The notes beneath the pieces are model-generated. The model worked only from the letters and a program-made list of their open reading frames with translations. It did not search any database and had not been told where the DNA came from. The position numbers and the translations under genes are program-made. Below are positions 9,278-20,895 of a stretch of DNA of 64,000 nucleotides, piece after piece. How positions within the stretch are numbered: position 1 is the first letter of the stretch; each line of letters starts with the position of its first letter. Origin of the DNA: Rahnella bruchi (GTDB lineage: Bacteria; Pseudomonadota; Gammaproteobacteria; Enterobacterales; Enterobacteriaceae); NCBI RefSeq assembly GCF_003614975.1, contig NZ_QZWI01000012.1:1-64000 (forward strand), written 5' to 3'.

Positions 9278-9607
9278 TCAGTCCAGCGGCTTGAGACTGG
9301 CGTAATACGCCGATAAATCACTGATATCCTGATCGGACAATGATGAACTGAATGCCTGCATTACCCCTGCCTGTCCACCGCTTCTTTCCCCTTTCTTATA
9401 AGCATGTAGCGAAAGTGCCAGATAATCTGCATTTTGCCCGGCCAGATTAGGGTAAACAGAATTAATGGCCTGTCCCTTTGCGCCATGACACGCCGCGCAA
9501 CTGGCTGATTTTGACTGCCCGTCAGCCACGTTTCCGCCAGCCAGTGCCGGTAAACTGAACAGCATAAGGGCCGCTATTCCTGCCACACTTCTCATCACAA
9601 CCAACAT
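9278..9607 (-). CDS. Monohaem class I cytochrome c, exported
   Basis: A small periplasmic electron carrier. From ATG 9607 (behind GGGGAG) it is 109 aa. A hydrophobic signal peptide probably ends ALA|GG near residue 23. One haem site CAACH follows (C37, C40, H41), and M83 is the likely distal ligand. The layout resembles cytochrome c553/c4-like single domains. I know of no equivalent between rof and tilS in E. coli, so this is a lineage-specific neighbour. Its redox partner cannot be told from context. A GTG at 9613 is an alternative start. Confidence 0.85.
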   Translation of the reverse strand: MLVVMRSVAGIAALMLFSLPALAGGNVADGQSKSASCAACHGAKGQAINSVYPNLAGQNADYLALSLHAYKKGERSGGQAGVMQAFSSSLSDQDISDLSAYYASLKPLD

Positions 9608-9656
9608 CCCCACTCCCCGGACACATGAAAACCGCCCAATAATAATTTATCTGTTA

Positions 9657-11000
9657 TTACGCCACGGACCATAGGATCCGCCATTGCGCTTCGTTATTTT
9701 GAGTCAGGGCCTGGCGGGTGATAAACCATCCCGGTGCTGCCATCAGTTGATCATTGTAATAAATCAGTGGGATCCGATCCCGCTGCCACGGCGGGACACC
9801 GAGTTCCAACCAAAGTTTTTTCGCCTGACGCGCACGATCCCGTCCGACCTTTTCAATAGATCCCTGCGCCTGAAAACGTACGGTGACCTTCTCATCAGCA
9901 TGAGGCTGGCGGATCAGACAGCCATCCGCTTGTGTGCGGGGATCAATATCAATTTCCAGAAACCCGAGTCCGTCCGGCAGCATTAATTTTTCGCACGGAT
10001 CCCAGTTGATAATCTGATCTTTCAGGGGCTGGTATTCCGGTAATAAATACAGACGCTGGCGAAAACGCCTGACTACCCTATCCCCCAGTACTAACCGGGC
10101 CTGTGCATCTTCACGACTTAATGCCACTTCATCCCAGACTCTATGCAACTGCTCGCGCGAAGGCATTTTTTCACCGAGCAAAGCCAGCCAACGGCGCAAT
10201 AATGCAGAACGTCTGACGGCTGAAAACTCCTTCAGACCCTCGACTGATAAACTGCCCTGCTCGTCAGTCAACGCTGTGAGCGACTCACTGAGCAACTCAT
10301 CCAGCAACGCCTCCTGCTCCGCGCAAAGCAATGCGCTGCGGGCAGCAGCATGAGCAAAGTGCGGCCAGCGATCATACATTACGGGCAGAATCCCCAGCCG
10401 CAGGAAGTTGCGATCAAAGCGGGCATCACCGTTACTGTCATCTTCAATCCAGCTGAGCTGAAACTGAGCCGCGAATTCTTCAAGCCGCTCACGTGTAAGA
10501 TCGAGCAGAGGACGCAACAAACGATAACCGTGCGCTGAACTGTCCGCGCTCATCGCCGAAAGGCCCGCCGGACCGCTGCCACGCTTAAGCGCCAGCATAA
10601 AAGTTTCACACTGATCGTTGAGATGCTGCGCTGTCAGTAAGATTTCGTTCTCAGCCAGATGGTCTGAAAATACCTGATACCGCGCCGTTCTAGCGGCAGC
10701 TTCTATACCGCCGTTTTGTGCATCCACCCGTACCTTTACGGCGGAAAAAGGGATGTTCCGCTGAAGACAAAATGCCTGGCAATGCGCCAGCCAGTCATCG
10801 GCAAACTGACTTAACCCGTGATGAATATGCAGCGCACGCAGTTCAATTTCCGGCAGTGTGGTATCACGTAGCTCTGCCAGCCCGGCCAACAGAACAGATG
10901 AATCCAGCCCGCCGCTGAAAGCCACACAAAGTTTTCGTGCGTCACCGATTTTATGGCGCAAATGTTCGGTCAGAAATGTCGTGGCAGTTTTTGAGTTCAT
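9657..11000 (-). CDS. tilS: tRNA(Ile)-lysidine synthase TilS
   Basis: Converts C34 of the CAU-anticodon tRNA-Ile to lysidine so that it reads AUA; essential in most bacteria. The PP-loop ATP motif SGGLDSS lies at 29-35. The central part carries the TilS substrate domain and the C-terminal part the TilS C domain. The start is placed at ATG 11000 (MNSKTATTF), 447 aa. An upstream in-frame codon at 11039 would overlap yaeR. It follows yaeR by 7 bp. Confidence 0.94.
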   Translation of the reverse strand: MNSKTATTFLTEHLRHKIGDARKLCVAFSGGLDSSVLLAGLAELRDTTLPEIELRALHIHHGLSQFADDWLAHCQAFCLQRNIPFSAVKVRVDAQNGGIEAAARTARYQVFSDHLAENEILLTAQHLNDQCETFMLALKRGSGPAGLSAMSADSSAHGYRLLRPLLDLTRERLEEFAAQFQLSWIEDDSNGDARFDRNFLRLGILPVMYDRWPHFAHAAARSALLCAEQEALLDELLSESLTALTDEQGSLSVEGLKEFSAVRRSALLRRWLALLGEKMPSREQLHRVWDEVALSREDAQARLVLGDRVVRRFRQRLYLLPEYQPLKDQIINWDPCEKLMLPDGLGFLEIDIDPRTQADGCLIRQPHADEKVTVRFQAQGSIEKVGRDRARQAKKLWLELGVPPWQRDRIPLIYYNDQLMAAPGWFITRQALTQNNEAQWRILWSVA

Positions 11001-11007
11001 AGAATGA

Positions 11008-11397
11008 TCAGGATTCGTACAATTCCAGCGGCAAGCCATCAGGGTCGTTAAAGAAAGTGAATTTTTTACCGGTATACGGATCGATTCTTACTGGCTCACA
11101 GAAAACACCCGACGCAGTGAGCACTGAAATTGACTGTTCGATATCATCCACATTGAACGCCAGATGACGCAACCCACAGGCTTCCGGGCGGCTTGGTCGT
11201 TTCGGTGGCTGCGGGAAGCTGAACAGTTCAATGGTGTATTGGCCGTTCAGCGCCAGATCGGCTTTCCAGGAATCACGCTCTTCCCGGTAAAATTCGCCCT
11301 GCAACGTGAACCCGAGAATGTCGCAGTAGAAGTGTTTGCTGGCCTGATAATCAGAACCAATAATAGCGATGTGGTGGATCTGGCGAAGATTAAGCAT
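11008..11397 (-). CDS. yaeR: VOC/glyoxalase family protein YaeR
   Basis: A vicinal-oxygen-chelate fold protein of 129 aa, the E. coli YaeR length. Candidate metal ligands are the histidines in QIHHIAII near the N-terminus and in LRHLAF, plus the glutamates in the TIELFSFP strand and the C-terminal LPLELYES. The substrate is not known; some relatives are called glyoxalase-like without proof. The ATG at 11397 has AGGAC upstream, and the longer frame from 11454 lacks family support. It is likely co-transcribed with tilS. Confidence 0.9.
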   Translation of the reverse strand: MLNLRQIHHIAIIGSDYQASKHFYCDILGFTLQGEFYREERDSWKADLALNGQYTIELFSFPQPPKRPSRPEACGLRHLAFNVDDIEQSISVLTASGVFCEPVRIDPYTGKKFTFFNDPDGLPLELYES

Positions 11398-11454
11398 AGT
11401 CATGTCCTGTTGATTTCTGTGGTGAACGTTACTCAGGCTGTCCGGAATCGTCAA

Positions 11455-11480
11455 TAAAAAGCCCTCACGAAGAGGGCTGT
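11455..11480 (-). terminator. ldcC terminator
   Basis: On the minus strand AGCCCTC-TTCGT-GAGGGCT (11460-11478) is followed by TTTTT. It lies between the ldcC stop and yaeR. Confidence 0.88.
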
Positions 11481-11483
11481 TTG

Positions 11484-13631
11484 TTACTGCGCTTCCGGAA
11501 GTTTTAAGATTTTCACCAGATAGCGCCCGTCTTCTGTGAGACGCGTTCCATGAATATCAGTTTCAAAGCCGGGATAACGCTCGCCTATTGAGCACAACAT
11601 AATCAGAAAATCGAGCACCGCGCGGCTTTCCTCGGTGATCATCTCTCCCGGCATCACCACTGGCACGCCCGGCGGGTAAGGCAGGATCATGTTGGCGGAT
11701 ACTTTGCCGATCAGCTCATCAATATCACATTCATCGATGTGCCCGCGAACCTGATGCTGAAACATTTCATACGGTGTCATTTTCATTTCCGGCAGCACAT
11801 CAAACGCTTCCAGCATTAAACGCGGCAGGTCATGACGGACGATCAGTTTGTGGATCCCCTGCGCCAGATCATGAATACGCATATTACGATAGAAATCAGG
11901 ATCTTCCGCATAGAGATCTGGCAGCATATTCTTGACCCGCAGATTGAGATCGTAACTGCGTTTGAAATCAGTCAGACCGCGCATAAGGCTCATGGATTTG
12001 GTTTTATCAATGCCGATACTGAACAGAAAAAGCAGATTGTACGGCCCGGTTTTTTCCACCACCACGCCGCGTTCATCGAGGAATTTCGCCACCAACGCCG
12101 CCGGTATCCCCTCTTCTTCCAGTTTACCCATTTCGTTCATGCCGGGTGTCAGGATGGTCACTTTGATCGGATCCAGATACATATGATCGGCATCAGCATT
12201 AGCAAAACCGTGCCAGTTTTGATCCGGATCCAGCGGCCAGCATTCCGCTTCATCAATATGTTCAGGCTGCCAGATATCGAAGAACCAGCCGTCAGTTTCT
12301 TCACGAAGCCTCTGGATCTCCTTGCGAAAATGCAATGCACGTTCCACTGAGCGGTTGATCAGGCGCCGTCCGGGATTTCCGCGCAGCATCGCCGCCGCGG
12401 TTTCCGCTGAGGCGACAATGCCGTAGTTCGGCGACGTCGTGGTATGCATCATATAGGCTTCATTAAAGGTGCTCTCGTTGTAATCACCTTTAATGTGGAT
12501 CATCGAAGCCTGCGAGAAAGCCGCCAGCAATTTGTGCGTCGACTGCGTTTCGTAAATGACTTTACCAGGGATCCGTTCGCCGCTCATTCCGCTTTTGCCA
12601 TCGTAAATAGGATGGAAGTTGGTATACGGCACCCATGCAGAATCGAAGTGAATCGATGGAACATCCAGAGTATTTTTAATGTAATCGGTGTTATACAACA
12701 GGCCATCATAAGTGGAATTAGTAATGACGGCGTGAACCGGCCAGCTCGCATTCGCGGTTTGGGCAATCTTTTCTTCGATGCTCTCGCGGGTAAATTCACG
12801 CTGCGGGATCCCGCCAAGAATGCCGTAAGCGTTGCGGTTCGGGCGCAAATAGACCGGCACGATATTGGTCATCATCATCAGATGTGCGAGTGATTTATGA
12901 CAATTGCGGTCAATGAGCACCGTACTTCCGGCAGGCGCTGCATACATGCCGACTATTTTGTTGGCGGTCGAAGTCCCGTTGGTGACGATATAACTCTGCT
13001 CAGAGCCGAAAGTTCTCGCGATATATTCTTCGGCTTCCAGATGCGGGCCGGTATGATCGAGCAGAGAACCCAGCTCGGTGACTGAAATCGACACATCCGC
13101 TTTCAGCGTTTTGGCTCCGAAAAAATCATAGAACAGCGTTCCGACCGGACTTTTCAAAAAGGCCGTACCGGCCATATGCCCCGGCGTACAAAAGGTGTAT
13201 TTACCTTCTTCCACATAGGTGAATAACGCTTTCGTCAGGGGTGGCGTAATCGTGTCGATGTATTCATCGGTGTACTGGCGGACGCGTTTAGCGATATCGT
13301 CGGCCGCACTCAGCGCATATTCAAAGAAATACAGCACCATACGCATTTCATTGACGTCAACGTCCAGCGTCGAATGCGTATTGATAAATGCATAAAGCGG
13401 CAGATATTCATTCAGCTCGTTAATTTCTGTACACAGCTCTTCGCTGTGTTGATCCCAGTCGAAAATCGCGCCGCAGATCCGGGCATTATTTTCGATGAGT
13501 TTGAGTAAGTCAGCCCGGTCACGCGGATAAATTATCTGAAACCCAAGAAGCGTCAGTGCGCTATCCAGTTCGCGGATTGGTTCCTCTTTATAGTAAGCCC
13601 CTTCCGGGCGCATGATAGCGATAATATTCAT
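11484..13631 (-). CDS. ldcC: Lysine decarboxylase (LdcC/CadA family)
   Basis: A PLP enzyme that decarboxylates lysine to cadaverine, consuming a proton. At 715 aa it has an N-terminal wing (receiver-like) domain, a PLP core with the STHK motif (lysine K367, the E. coli position), and a C-terminal domain. It sits next to accA and yaeR, as E. coli ldcC does, with no cadB transporter beside it, so it is called constitutive-type LdcC rather than CadA. It has its own gap and terminator, so is probably a single-gene unit. Confidence 0.95.
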   Translation of the reverse strand: MNIIAIMRPEGAYYKEEPIRELDSALTLLGFQIIYPRDRADLLKLIENNARICGAIFDWDQHSEELCTEINELNEYLPLYAFINTHSTLDVDVNEMRMVLYFFEYALSAADDIAKRVRQYTDEYIDTITPPLTKALFTYVEEGKYTFCTPGHMAGTAFLKSPVGTLFYDFFGAKTLKADVSISVTELGSLLDHTGPHLEAEEYIARTFGSEQSYIVTNGTSTANKIVGMYAAPAGSTVLIDRNCHKSLAHLMMMTNIVPVYLRPNRNAYGILGGIPQREFTRESIEEKIAQTANASWPVHAVITNSTYDGLLYNTDYIKNTLDVPSIHFDSAWVPYTNFHPIYDGKSGMSGERIPGKVIYETQSTHKLLAAFSQASMIHIKGDYNESTFNEAYMMHTTTSPNYGIVASAETAAAMLRGNPGRRLINRSVERALHFRKEIQRLREETDGWFFDIWQPEHIDEAECWPLDPDQNWHGFANADADHMYLDPIKVTILTPGMNEMGKLEEEGIPAALVAKFLDERGVVVEKTGPYNLLFLFSIGIDKTKSMSLMRGLTDFKRSYDLNLRVKNMLPDLYAEDPDFYRNMRIHDLAQGIHKLIVRHDLPRLMLEAFDVLPEMKMTPYEMFQHQVRGHIDECDIDELIGKVSANMILPYPPGVPVVMPGEMITEESRAVLDFLIMLCSIGERYPGFETDIHGTRLTEDGRYLVKILKLPEAQ

Positions 13632-13773
13632 CTGACAAATCCTTCTGTTATTTTTCTCTCAGGTATTAATAGAAACACGGTTGGTCCCTGCTGTGTACCC
13701 CTTGCTGATGAGTTTGGGGCAAAACATAGGATTTTAAGATTGCAGGAAAGTCTGAGCAGTAAAAACGCCAATA

Positions 13774-13803
13774 AAAAAGGCCATGCATAAGCATGGCCTT
13801 TTC
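13774..13803 (-). terminator. accA terminator
   Basis: AAGGCCATGC-TTAT-GCATGGCCTT with a T-run on the minus strand, between the accA stop and ldcC. Confidence 0.88.
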
Positions 13804-13818
13804 GAAATCACTCGCAAA

Positions 13819-14778
13819 TTAGCAGTAGCCGTAAGTCATCAGACGCTGATAACGACGGTTGCGCAATTCTTCCGTGCTGAGAACATCCAGATCGCTGAGA
13901 TCAGCTTCCAGTTGTGCACGCAGAGAAGCCGCCATGGCTTCGACATTGCGGTGAGCGCCACCCAAAGGCTCCGGAATAACGGAGTCGATCAGTTTCAGCT
14001 CTTTCAGACGCGGTGCAACAATACCCATTGCTTCCGCAGCCAGAGGAGCCTTATCCGCGCTCTTCCACAAGATAGAAGCACAACCTTCCGGTGAAATTAC
14101 CGAATAGGTGCTGTATTGCAGCATGTTAACTTTGTCGCCAACGCCAATCGCCAGTGCACCGCCGGAACCACCTTCACCGATAACGGTGCAGATAACCGGA
14201 ACATTCAGGCGAGACATTTCACGCAGGTTACGGGCGATAGCTTCAGACTGTCCACGTTCTTCAGCGCCAACACCAGGATAAGCACCCGGAGTGTCGATAA
14301 AGGTAATGATTGGCAGTTTGAAGCGTTCTGCCATTTCCATCAGGCGTAACGCTTTGCGATACCCTTCCGGCGCAGGCATACCGAAGTTACGACGAATTTT
14401 CTCTTTGGTTTCACGACCTTTCTGATGACCAATGATCATCACGGCACGTTCACCTAAACGGGCGATACCGCCAACGATAGCTTTATCGTCTGCATAGGCA
14501 CGATCACCCGCCAGTTCATCAAAATCAGTAAAGATATGTTTGATGTAATCCAGGGTATAAGGGCGACGAGGATGGCGCGCCAGTTGGGCAATTTGCCAGG
14601 CACCCAGATCAGAGAAAATCTTACGGGTCAGTTCAACGCTCTTTTCGCGCAAGCGTGCAACTTCCTCGTCCAGATTAATATCTAATTTTTCGTCTTGACG
14701 GCTGACTGCAGTCAGCGAGTCAATTTTCGCTTCCAGTTCCGCAATCGGCTGTTCAAAATCAAGAAAATTCAGACTCAT
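13819..14778 (-). CDS. accA: Acetyl-CoA carboxylase carboxyltransferase subunit alpha
   Basis: The alpha half of the carboxyltransferase that moves CO2 from biotin to acetyl-CoA to make malonyl-CoA. The 319 aa length and sequence follow E. coli AccA throughout. The crotonase-type core includes the glycine-rich [16 protein letters not shown]. It follows dnaE with a 12 bp gap, closing the long minus-strand cluster, and a terminator comes directly after. Confidence 0.97.
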   Translation of the reverse strand: MSLNFLDFEQPIAELEAKIDSLTAVSRQDEKLDINLDEEVARLREKSVELTRKIFSDLGAWQIAQLARHPRRPYTLDYIKHIFTDFDELAGDRAYADDKAIVGGIARLGERAVMIIGHQKGRETKEKIRRNFGMPAPEGYRKALRLMEMAERFKLPIITFIDTPGAYPGVGAEERGQSEAIARNLREMSRLNVPVICTVIGEGGSGGALAIGVGDKVNMLQYSTYSVISPEGCASILWKSADKAPLAAEAMGIVAPRLKELKLIDSVIPEPLGGAHRNVEAMAASLRAQLEADLSDLDVLSTEELRNRRYQRLMTYGYC

Positions 14779-14790
14779 AGCATTCCTATT

Positions 14791-17700
14791 TTAGTCAAAT
14801 TCCAGTTCCACCTGCTCACTACCGACCAGGCCTCGCAAATCCAGCAACAGTTTGTCCGTTGGCGTAACACGCCATGACGCCCCGAATCGTAGCCGGGCTC
14901 TTGCGTTTTCTCGTTGGTAATACAGATGCACTGGTATCGTCCCCGATCGATGAGGTTCCAACGATTGGCGGAGACGGTTCAAAAGCTGGTCATCAATTTG
15001 CCTGTCAGTCAGCGATATAGCAAGACCGCGAGCATATTTTTCCCGTGCTTCACTGATGTCCATTACATCGCGGGCCATCATTTTAAGCCCGCCACTGAAG
15101 TCATCAAAGCTGACCTGTCCTGTGGCGATAAGGATACGGTCTTTTTCCAATAAATGCTGAAATTTTTCCAATGCTTCGGTGAACAACATGACTTCCAGAC
15201 GACCTGAGCGGTCATCCAGTGTACAGATCCCAATGCGGTTACCGCGCTTGGTGACCATGACGCGTGCAGCGAGCACCAGTCCCACTGCAACGGTCATTTT
15301 GCCCCGTTCCGTCGGGTGCATATCTTTCAGGCGCTGTCCGCCGCCATAACGCTCGATTTCTTTCAAATACTGTGTGATCGGATGGCCGGTCAGATATAAC
15401 CCAAGCGTTTCACGTTCGCCATCAAGCACCGTTTGTTCCGGCCACTGCATCACATTCGCGTAGGATTTTTCGACCTGCTCCGGCGCTTCGGCCAGAACGC
15501 CAAACATATCCACCTGACCAATCGCTTCAGCTTTAGCATGTTGATCAGCGGCTTTCAGTGCGTCCGGCAGAGAGCTCATCAGTGCGGCACGGTGCGGCCC
15601 GAGACGGTCAAAAGCACCGGACATGATCAGTTTTTCGAGAATACGTTTGTTCAGTTTTTTGACATCAGCACGCGCGCAGAGATCAAACAGCTCTTTGAAA
15701 TAGCCGCCCTCATTACGCGCCTCAATAATGGCTTCAATCGGACCTTCGCCCACACCTTTGATTGCGCCAATACCGTAAACGATTTCACCTTCGTCGTTCA
15801 CGTGGAAATGATACAGGCCGCTGTTGATATCAGGCGGCAGTATTTTCAGCCCCATACGCCAGCATTCATCGACCAGACCGACCACTTTCTCGGTGTTATC
15901 CATATCCGCGGTCATTACCGCCGCCATGAATTCTGCCGGATAGTGCGCTTTCAGCCACAGCGTCTGATACGACACTAAAGCATAGGCCGCTGAGTGAGAT
16001 TTGTTAAAACCGTAACCGGCGAACTTCTCTACCAGATCGAAGATTTTAATCGCCAGTTCGCCGTCGATACCGCGAGATTTCGCACCATCTTCAAATCCGC
16101 CGCGCTGTTTGGCCATTTCAACCGGGTTTTTCTTACCCATCGCACGACGAAGCATGTCTGCGCCACCGAGCGAATAACCCGCCAGAACCTGCGCAATCTG
16201 CATGACCTGTTCCTGGTACAGGATGATGCCGTAAGTCGGCTCCAGTACAGGTTTCAGGGATTCATGCTGCCACTGGATATCCGGATAGGAAATTTCTTCG
16301 CGACCATGCTTACGGTCGATAAAGTTATCTACCATGCCTGACTGCAACGGCCCCGGACGGAACAGCGCCACCAGAGCGATCATGTCTTCGAAACTGTCGG
16401 GCTTCAGACGTTTGATCAAATCTTTCATGCCGCGCGATTCAAGCTGGAATACCGCAGTGGTTTCCGAGCGTTGCAGCATGTCGAAGCTTTTCTTGTCATC
16501 GAGAGGGATGGCCGCGATATCCAGAGGCGGCTCACCGGATTTCTCGCGGCGGGCGTTAATCATTGCCAGCGCCCAGTCGATGATGGTCAGCGTACGCAGG
16601 CCGAGGAAGTCAAACTTCACCAGCCCGGCATATTCCACGTCGTTTTTATCGAACTGTGTAACCGGGTGGTTACCTTCTGCATCACAATAAAGCGGTGCGA
16701 AGTCAGTAATTTTGGTTGGCGCAATGACCACCCCACCGGCGTGTTTACCGGCATTACGGGTGACACCTTCCAGCTGACGGGCCATGTCGATCAGTGACTT
16801 AACTTCCTCGTCAGCCTCGTAAATTTCTGGCAACTGAGGTTCTGCGGCAAACGCTTTTTCCAGCGTCATCCCCGGATCCGGTGGCACCAATTTTGAAATG
16901 CGGTCAACGAAACCATACGGGTGACCGAGGACGCGTCCTACATCGCGGATAACCGCTTTAGCGGCCATCGTACCGAAAGTGATGATCTGCGAAACCGCTT
17001 CACGACCGTACATTTCAGAAACGTGATCGATAACCCGGTCACGCTTTTCCATGCAGAAGTCGACGTCAAAGTCGGGCATGGAAACACGTTCAGGGTTAAG
17101 GAAACGTTCGAACAGCAGGTCAAACTCGAGCGGGTCCAGATCGGTGATTTTCAGCGCATACGCCACCAGAGAACCTGCACCGGAACCACGTCCCGGTCCA
17201 ACCGGCACGCTGTTATCTTTCGACCACTGGATGAATTCCATTACGATCAGGAAGTATCCAGGGAATCCCATCTGGTTGATAACGCCGAGTTCGATATCCA
17301 GACGTTCGTCGTATTCAGCACGTTTTTGAGCACGTACTTGCGGATCAGGGAATAAAAACTCGAGACGCTCTTCCAGACCGATTTTTGATTTTTCGACCAG
17401 GAAATCTTCCGTGGTCATATCGCCGGTCGGGAATTGAGGCAGGAAATATTCGCCCAGCCGGATGGTCACGTTACAGCGCTTGGCGATTTCCACGCTGTTT
17501 TGCAGGGCTTCGGGAACATCTTCAAACAGTTCACACATTTCGTCTTCACTGCGCATATATTGCTGCGAAGTGTAATTGCGCGGACGTTTGGGATCGTCGA
17601 GGGTAAAACCGTCGTGGATTGCGACGCGGATTTCATGGGCATCAAAATCGGTCGGCACCATAAAACGTACGTCGTTAGTGGCCACAACCGGCAAACCACG

Positions 17701-18273
17701 CTCTGTCGCCAGCGCCACGGCAGCATGAAGATAGTTTTCTTCTTCTGCACGACCGGTGCGGATTAATTCCAGGTAGTAGCGGTCAGGGAAATATTGCTGG
17801 TAGAAATCCAGACACTGATTCACCTGCAAATCATTGCCGCGGGTCAGGAACTTACCGACGTCGCCCATTCTCGCGCCGGAAAGCAGGATCAGACCTTCGT
17901 TCAGCTCTGCCAGCCATTCGAGGTCGACAATGGGTCCGGCAGCGCCATAACCGCGCTGATAGGCTCTGGAGATGAGCAACGTCAGATTTTGATAGCCCTG
18001 ATTATTCATCGCCAGAACAGTCAGCTGCGCCAGCTCATCGCCGAGGATGTCACTCTGAACATTCAGGTCTGCGCCGATAATCGGCTTAATGCCGGCACCG
18101 TGCGCGGCACCATAAAATTTAACCAGTCCGCACAGATTAGTGAAATCAGTAATCGCCAGAGCGGGCATGCCGAGTGACGCTGCGCATTTCACCAGCGGGC
18201 CCACTTTCGCGAGCCCATCCACCATGGAATAGTCGCTATGTACACGCAGATGAATAAAACGAGGTTCGGCCAT
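14791..18273 (-). CDS. dnaE: DNA polymerase III alpha subunit
   Basis: Replicative polymerase, 1160 aa, the E. coli length. In order it shows the N-terminal PHP domain (starts [10 protein letters not shown]), the palm with the catalytic PDFDVDF (near residue 400) and KFDFLGL (near 555), a helix-hairpin-helix region, the OB fold, and the C-terminal tail that contacts clamp and tau. It lies between rnhB (upstream) and accA (12 bp downstream), so replication, lipid A and fatty acid synthesis share one transcript region. Confidence 0.98.
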   Translation of the reverse strand: MAEPRFIHLRVHSDYSMVDGLAKVGPLVKCAASLGMPALAITDFTNLCGLVKFYGAAHGAGIKPIIGADLNVQSDILGDELAQLTVLAMNNQGYQNLTLLISRAYQRGYGAAGPIVDLEWLAELNEGLILLSGARMGDVGKFLTRGNDLQVNQCLDFYQQYFPDRYYLELIRTGRAEEENYLHAAVALATERGLPVVATNDVRFMVPTDFDAHEIRVAIHDGFTLDDPKRPRNYTSQQYMRSEDEMCELFEDVPEALQNSVEIAKRCNVTIRLGEYFLPQFPTGDMTTEDFLVEKSKIGLEERLEFLFPDPQVRAQKRAEYDERLDIELGVINQMGFPGYFLIVMEFIQWSKDNSVPVGPGRGSGAGSLVAYALKITDLDPLEFDLLFERFLNPERVSMPDFDVDFCMEKRDRVIDHVSEMYGREAVSQIITFGTMAAKAVIRDVGRVLGHPYGFVDRISKLVPPDPGMTLEKAFAAEPQLPEIYEADEEVKSLIDMARQLEGVTRNAGKHAGGVVIAPTKITDFAPLYCDAEGNHPVTQFDKNDVEYAGLVKFDFLGLRTLTIIDWALAMINARREKSGEPPLDIAAIPLDDKKSFDMLQRSETTAVFQLESRGMKDLIKRLKPDSFEDMIALVALFRPGPLQSGMVDNFIDRKHGREEISYPDIQWQHESLKPVLEPTYGIILYQEQVMQIAQVLAGYSLGGADMLRRAMGKKNPVEMAKQRGGFEDGAKSRGIDGELAIKIFDLVEKFAGYGFNKSHSAAYALVSYQTLWLKAHYPAEFMAAVMTADMDNTEKVVGLVDECWRMGLKILPPDINSGLYHFHVNDEGEIVYGIGAIKGVGEGPIEAIIEARNEGGYFKELFDLCARADVKKLNKRILEKLIMSGAFDRLGPHRAALMSSLPDALKAADQHAKAEAIGQVDMFGVLAEAPEQVEKSYANVMQWPEQTVLDGERETLGLYLTGHPITQYLKEIERYGGGQRLKDMHPTERGKMTVAVGLVLAARVMVTKRGNRIGICTLDDRSGRLEVMLFTEALEKFQHLLEKDRILIATGQVSFDDFSGGLKMMARDVMDISEAREKYARGLAISLTDRQIDDQLLNRLRQSLEPHRSGTIPVHLYYQRENARARLRFGASWRVTPTDKLLLDLRGLVGSEQVELEFD

Positions 18274-18343
18274 ATCCAGAGTCCAGAAATGAGTGAATTA
18301 AGGGTTGTATACCCCGCAAAACGGGGCAGGAACAAGTGACGCG

Positions 18344-18940
18344 TTATGCCAGCCCGAGCGCGCGTTTCACCGGAGAGAAACTTCGACGGTGATGTGCTGT
18401 GGCGCCAAGGCGGGCAAGGCTTTCGAGATGCACCGGCGTCGGGTAGCCTTTGTGCTTCGCAAAACCATATTCAGGGAACTGAAGATCCAGTTCAACCATT
18501 TCACGATCGCGGGTGACTTTAGCCAGAATTGAAGCCGCGCTGATTTCAGCGACTTTGCTGTCCCCTTTCACCACCGCCTGTGACGCCATCGGAAGTTTAG
18601 GGCAGCGGTTGCCATCGATCAGCACCATATCAGGCGTGATACCCAATCCGGCAACCGCTCTTTGCATGGCCAGCATAGTGGCATGCAGAATATTCAGTTC
18701 ATCGATTTCATGTGGTTCAGCACGCCCGAGACTCCAGGCCAGCGCTTTCTCTTTAATTTCGATGTATAACGCCTCACGGCGCTTTTCAGACAGTTTTTTA
18801 GAATCCGCCAGGCCTTTAATCGGATTGGCCGGATCGAGGATCACCGCGGCTGTTACCACAGCGCCCACTAACGGGCCGCGACCCACTTCATCCACACCCG
18901 CAATACATACGGCCTGTGGATAGATAAATAAATCACTCAT
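18344..18940 (-). CDS. rnhB: Ribonuclease HII
   Basis: Cleaves RNA in RNA-DNA hybrids and starts removal of single ribonucleotides from DNA. The 198 aa protein has the RNase HII motif DEVGRG (D17, E18) and the downstream acidic positions in LIDGN and near SILAKVTRD. The start overlaps the lpxB stop by 4 bp, which suggests coupling with lipid A genes, as in E. coli. Confidence 0.96.
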   Translation of the reverse strand: MSDLFIYPQAVCIAGVDEVGRGPLVGAVVTAAVILDPANPIKGLADSKKLSEKRREALYIEIKEKALAWSLGRAEPHEIDELNILHATMLAMQRAVAGLGITPDMVLIDGNRCPKLPMASQAVVKGDSKVAEISAASILAKVTRDREMVELDLQFPEYGFAKHKGYPTPVHLESLARLGATAHHRRSFSPVKRALGLA

Positions 18941-20085
18941 CGGTTTGCCAGCTCCATGACGGCCTGAGCAGCCTGTTCATCTGCGTCGCGGCGGATACTT
19001 TCATGCAGTTCAAGGAACGTCTCACGCAGCGCATGGCTTTTCTCGCCGCCGGCCAGTAAAGGCAACAAAGCAGCAGAAAGCTTCTCAGGCACACATTCGG
19101 TTTGCAGTAATTCGGTGACAATTTCCCGTCTTGCCAGCAAGTTTGGCAATGAAACATACGGCGTTTTCACCAGACGCTCAGCCAGCCAGAAAGTGAACGG
19201 CTTCATGCGATAGCCCACTACCATCGGACATTTAGCCAGCATACATTCCAGTGCTGCCGTCCCGGATGCCAGCAAAGCCGCATCACTGGCAATCATTGCT
19301 TCCCGGCCTTGGCCATCGAGCAAGTGAGCGGGCAAATCAGGCGCAATTTCAGCCTTGATCCGCTCGAACTGCTCGCGACGTTTCGCGTTCACCAGGGGTA
19401 CCACGATGTGCAAATCAGGATAAGTTTCACGCAACTGCAACGCGGTTTTCAGGAAATCCGCACTGAGCATTTCCACTTCCGCATGGCGGCTTCCCGGCAG
19501 TAGCGCCAGGCAGTGAACATCATCTGGTATCCCCAGCGCCAGACGTGCTGCCTGTTTATCAGGATGCAACGGCATGGCATCAGCCATAGTGTGGCCAATG
19601 AAACGACAGGGGACATTGAATTTGTCATAGAACGCTTTTTCAAAAGGCAGGAATGCCAGAACTAAATCTGTCGCCTTGCCGATTTTGAAAACACGTTTTT
19701 GTCGCCACGCCCAGACAGACGGGCTGACATAATGAATCGTGCGAATGCCGCGCTGCTTTAAGCGACCTTCCAGCGTGATGTTAAAGTCCGGAGCATCTAT
19801 GCCCACAAACACATCAGGTTTGAGTTCGCTAAAGCGTTGGGTCAGATCTTTACGGATTTTCAACAGGCGTGGTAGTCGTTCAAGAACTTCTACCACGCCC
19901 ATTACCGCCAGTTCTTCCATTTCGTACCAGGCTTCGCATCCTTCCGCTTGCATCAGCGGACCTGCAACACCCACAAAACGGGCATCAGGATGATGCTTTT
20001 TCAAGGCTCGAATCAACCCGGCGCCAAGAATATCACCGGACGTTTCACCGGCCACCAGACCAATTGTCAGAACAGGCTTTTGCAT
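18937..20085 (-). CDS. lpxB: Lipid-A-disaccharide synthase
   Basis: A GT19 glycosyltransferase joining UDP-2,3-diacylglucosamine and lipid X into the tetraacyl disaccharide, at the inner face of the inner membrane. The 382 aa protein has the N-terminal [12 protein letters not shown] loop and the UDP-binding region [22 protein letters not shown]. It lies 18 bp after lpxA and overlaps rnhB by 4 bp. Confidence 0.97.
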   Translation of the reverse strand: MQKPVLTIGLVAGETSGDILGAGLIRALKKHHPDARFVGVAGPLMQAEGCEAWYEMEELAVMGVVEVLERLPRLLKIRKDLTQRFSELKPDVFVGIDAPDFNITLEGRLKQRGIRTIHYVSPSVWAWRQKRVFKIGKATDLVLAFLPFEKAFYDKFNVPCRFIGHTMADAMPLHPDKQAARLALGIPDDVHCLALLPGSRHAEVEMLSADFLKTALQLRETYPDLHIVVPLVNAKRREQFERIKAEIAPDLPAHLLDGQGREAMIASDAALLASGTAALECMLAKCPMVVGYRMKPFTFWLAERLVKTPYVSLPNLLARREIVTELLQTECVPEKLSAALLPLLAGGEKSHALRETFLELHESIRRDADEQAAQAVMELANR

Positions 20086-20103
20086 TATTTTCCGTAGCGC
20101 AGA

Positions 20104-20892
20104 TCAGCGAATAATGCCGCGCGTTGAGCGGGCAAAGAAATCACTGAAGGGTTTAGCTTTCGGGAATTCAGCGGCAATTGCAGCGATTTCCGGTTGGGCT
20201 TCTTCCAGCGTTTTACCACTGCGATACAGTAACTTATAGGCATTGCGAATCGCATGCAGATCGGCTTTTTCAAAACCACGACGCTTAAGCCCTTCGATAT
20301 TGATACCGAATGGTGTCGCGTGGTTACCTTGCGCAATCACAAACGGAGGAACGTCCTGAGCTACCCCGGAACATCCACCCACCATGACATGCGCGCCGAT
20401 AATACAGAACTGATGTACCGCCGTCATACCGCCAATGATCGCGAAGTCATCAATTTCGACGTGACCACCCAGGGTCGCATTGTTCGCCAAAATACAGCGA
20501 TTACCAATGACGCAATCGTGGGCAATATGTGCGTTAACCATCAACAGGTTATCGCTGCCTACTTTTGTCAGACCACCGCCCTGAACGGTACCACGATGAA
20601 TGGTAACGCTCTCACGAATATTGTTGCGATCGCCGACCTCAACGCGTGTTGGTTCACCGGCATATTTCAGATCCTGGTTAATTTCACCAATGGAAACGAA
20701 CTGAAAAATACGGTTATCGCGGCCAATTTTGGTCACACCATTAATCACTACGTGTGATTTAAGCTCAGTACCTTCACCAATTTCTACCTGGGATCCCACG
20801 TAGCAGAAAGGACCGATATGGACTCCGGCACCGATTACGGCACCGTCTTCAACAATAGCGCTTGGATGAATAAAGGCGGTTTTATCAATCAT
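20104..20892 (-). CDS. lpxA: UDP-N-acetylglucosamine acyltransferase LpxA
   Basis: First step of lipid A synthesis: 3-O-acylation of UDP-GlcNAc from acyl-ACP. The 262 aa protein is a left-handed beta-helix of hexapeptide repeats (many [I/V]G-type turns) with the catalytic H125 in NAHIAHDC. It is followed by lpxB after 18 bp and preceded by fabZ by 3 bp. The fabZ-lpxA adjacency places two enzymes that compete for hydroxyacyl-ACP on one message. Confidence 0.97.
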   Translation of the reverse strand: MIDKTAFIHPSAIVEDGAVIGAGVHIGPFCYVGSQVEIGEGTELKSHVVINGVTKIGRDNRIFQFVSIGEINQDLKYAGEPTRVEVGDRNNIRESVTIHRGTVQGGGLTKVGSDNLLMVNAHIAHDCVIGNRCILANNATLGGHVEIDDFAIIGGMTAVHQFCIIGAHVMVGGCSGVAQDVPPFVIAQGNHATPFGINIEGLKRRGFEKADLHAIRNAYKLLYRSGKTLEEAQPEIAAIAAEFPKAKPFSDFFARSTRGIIR

Positions 20893-20895
20893 GTA

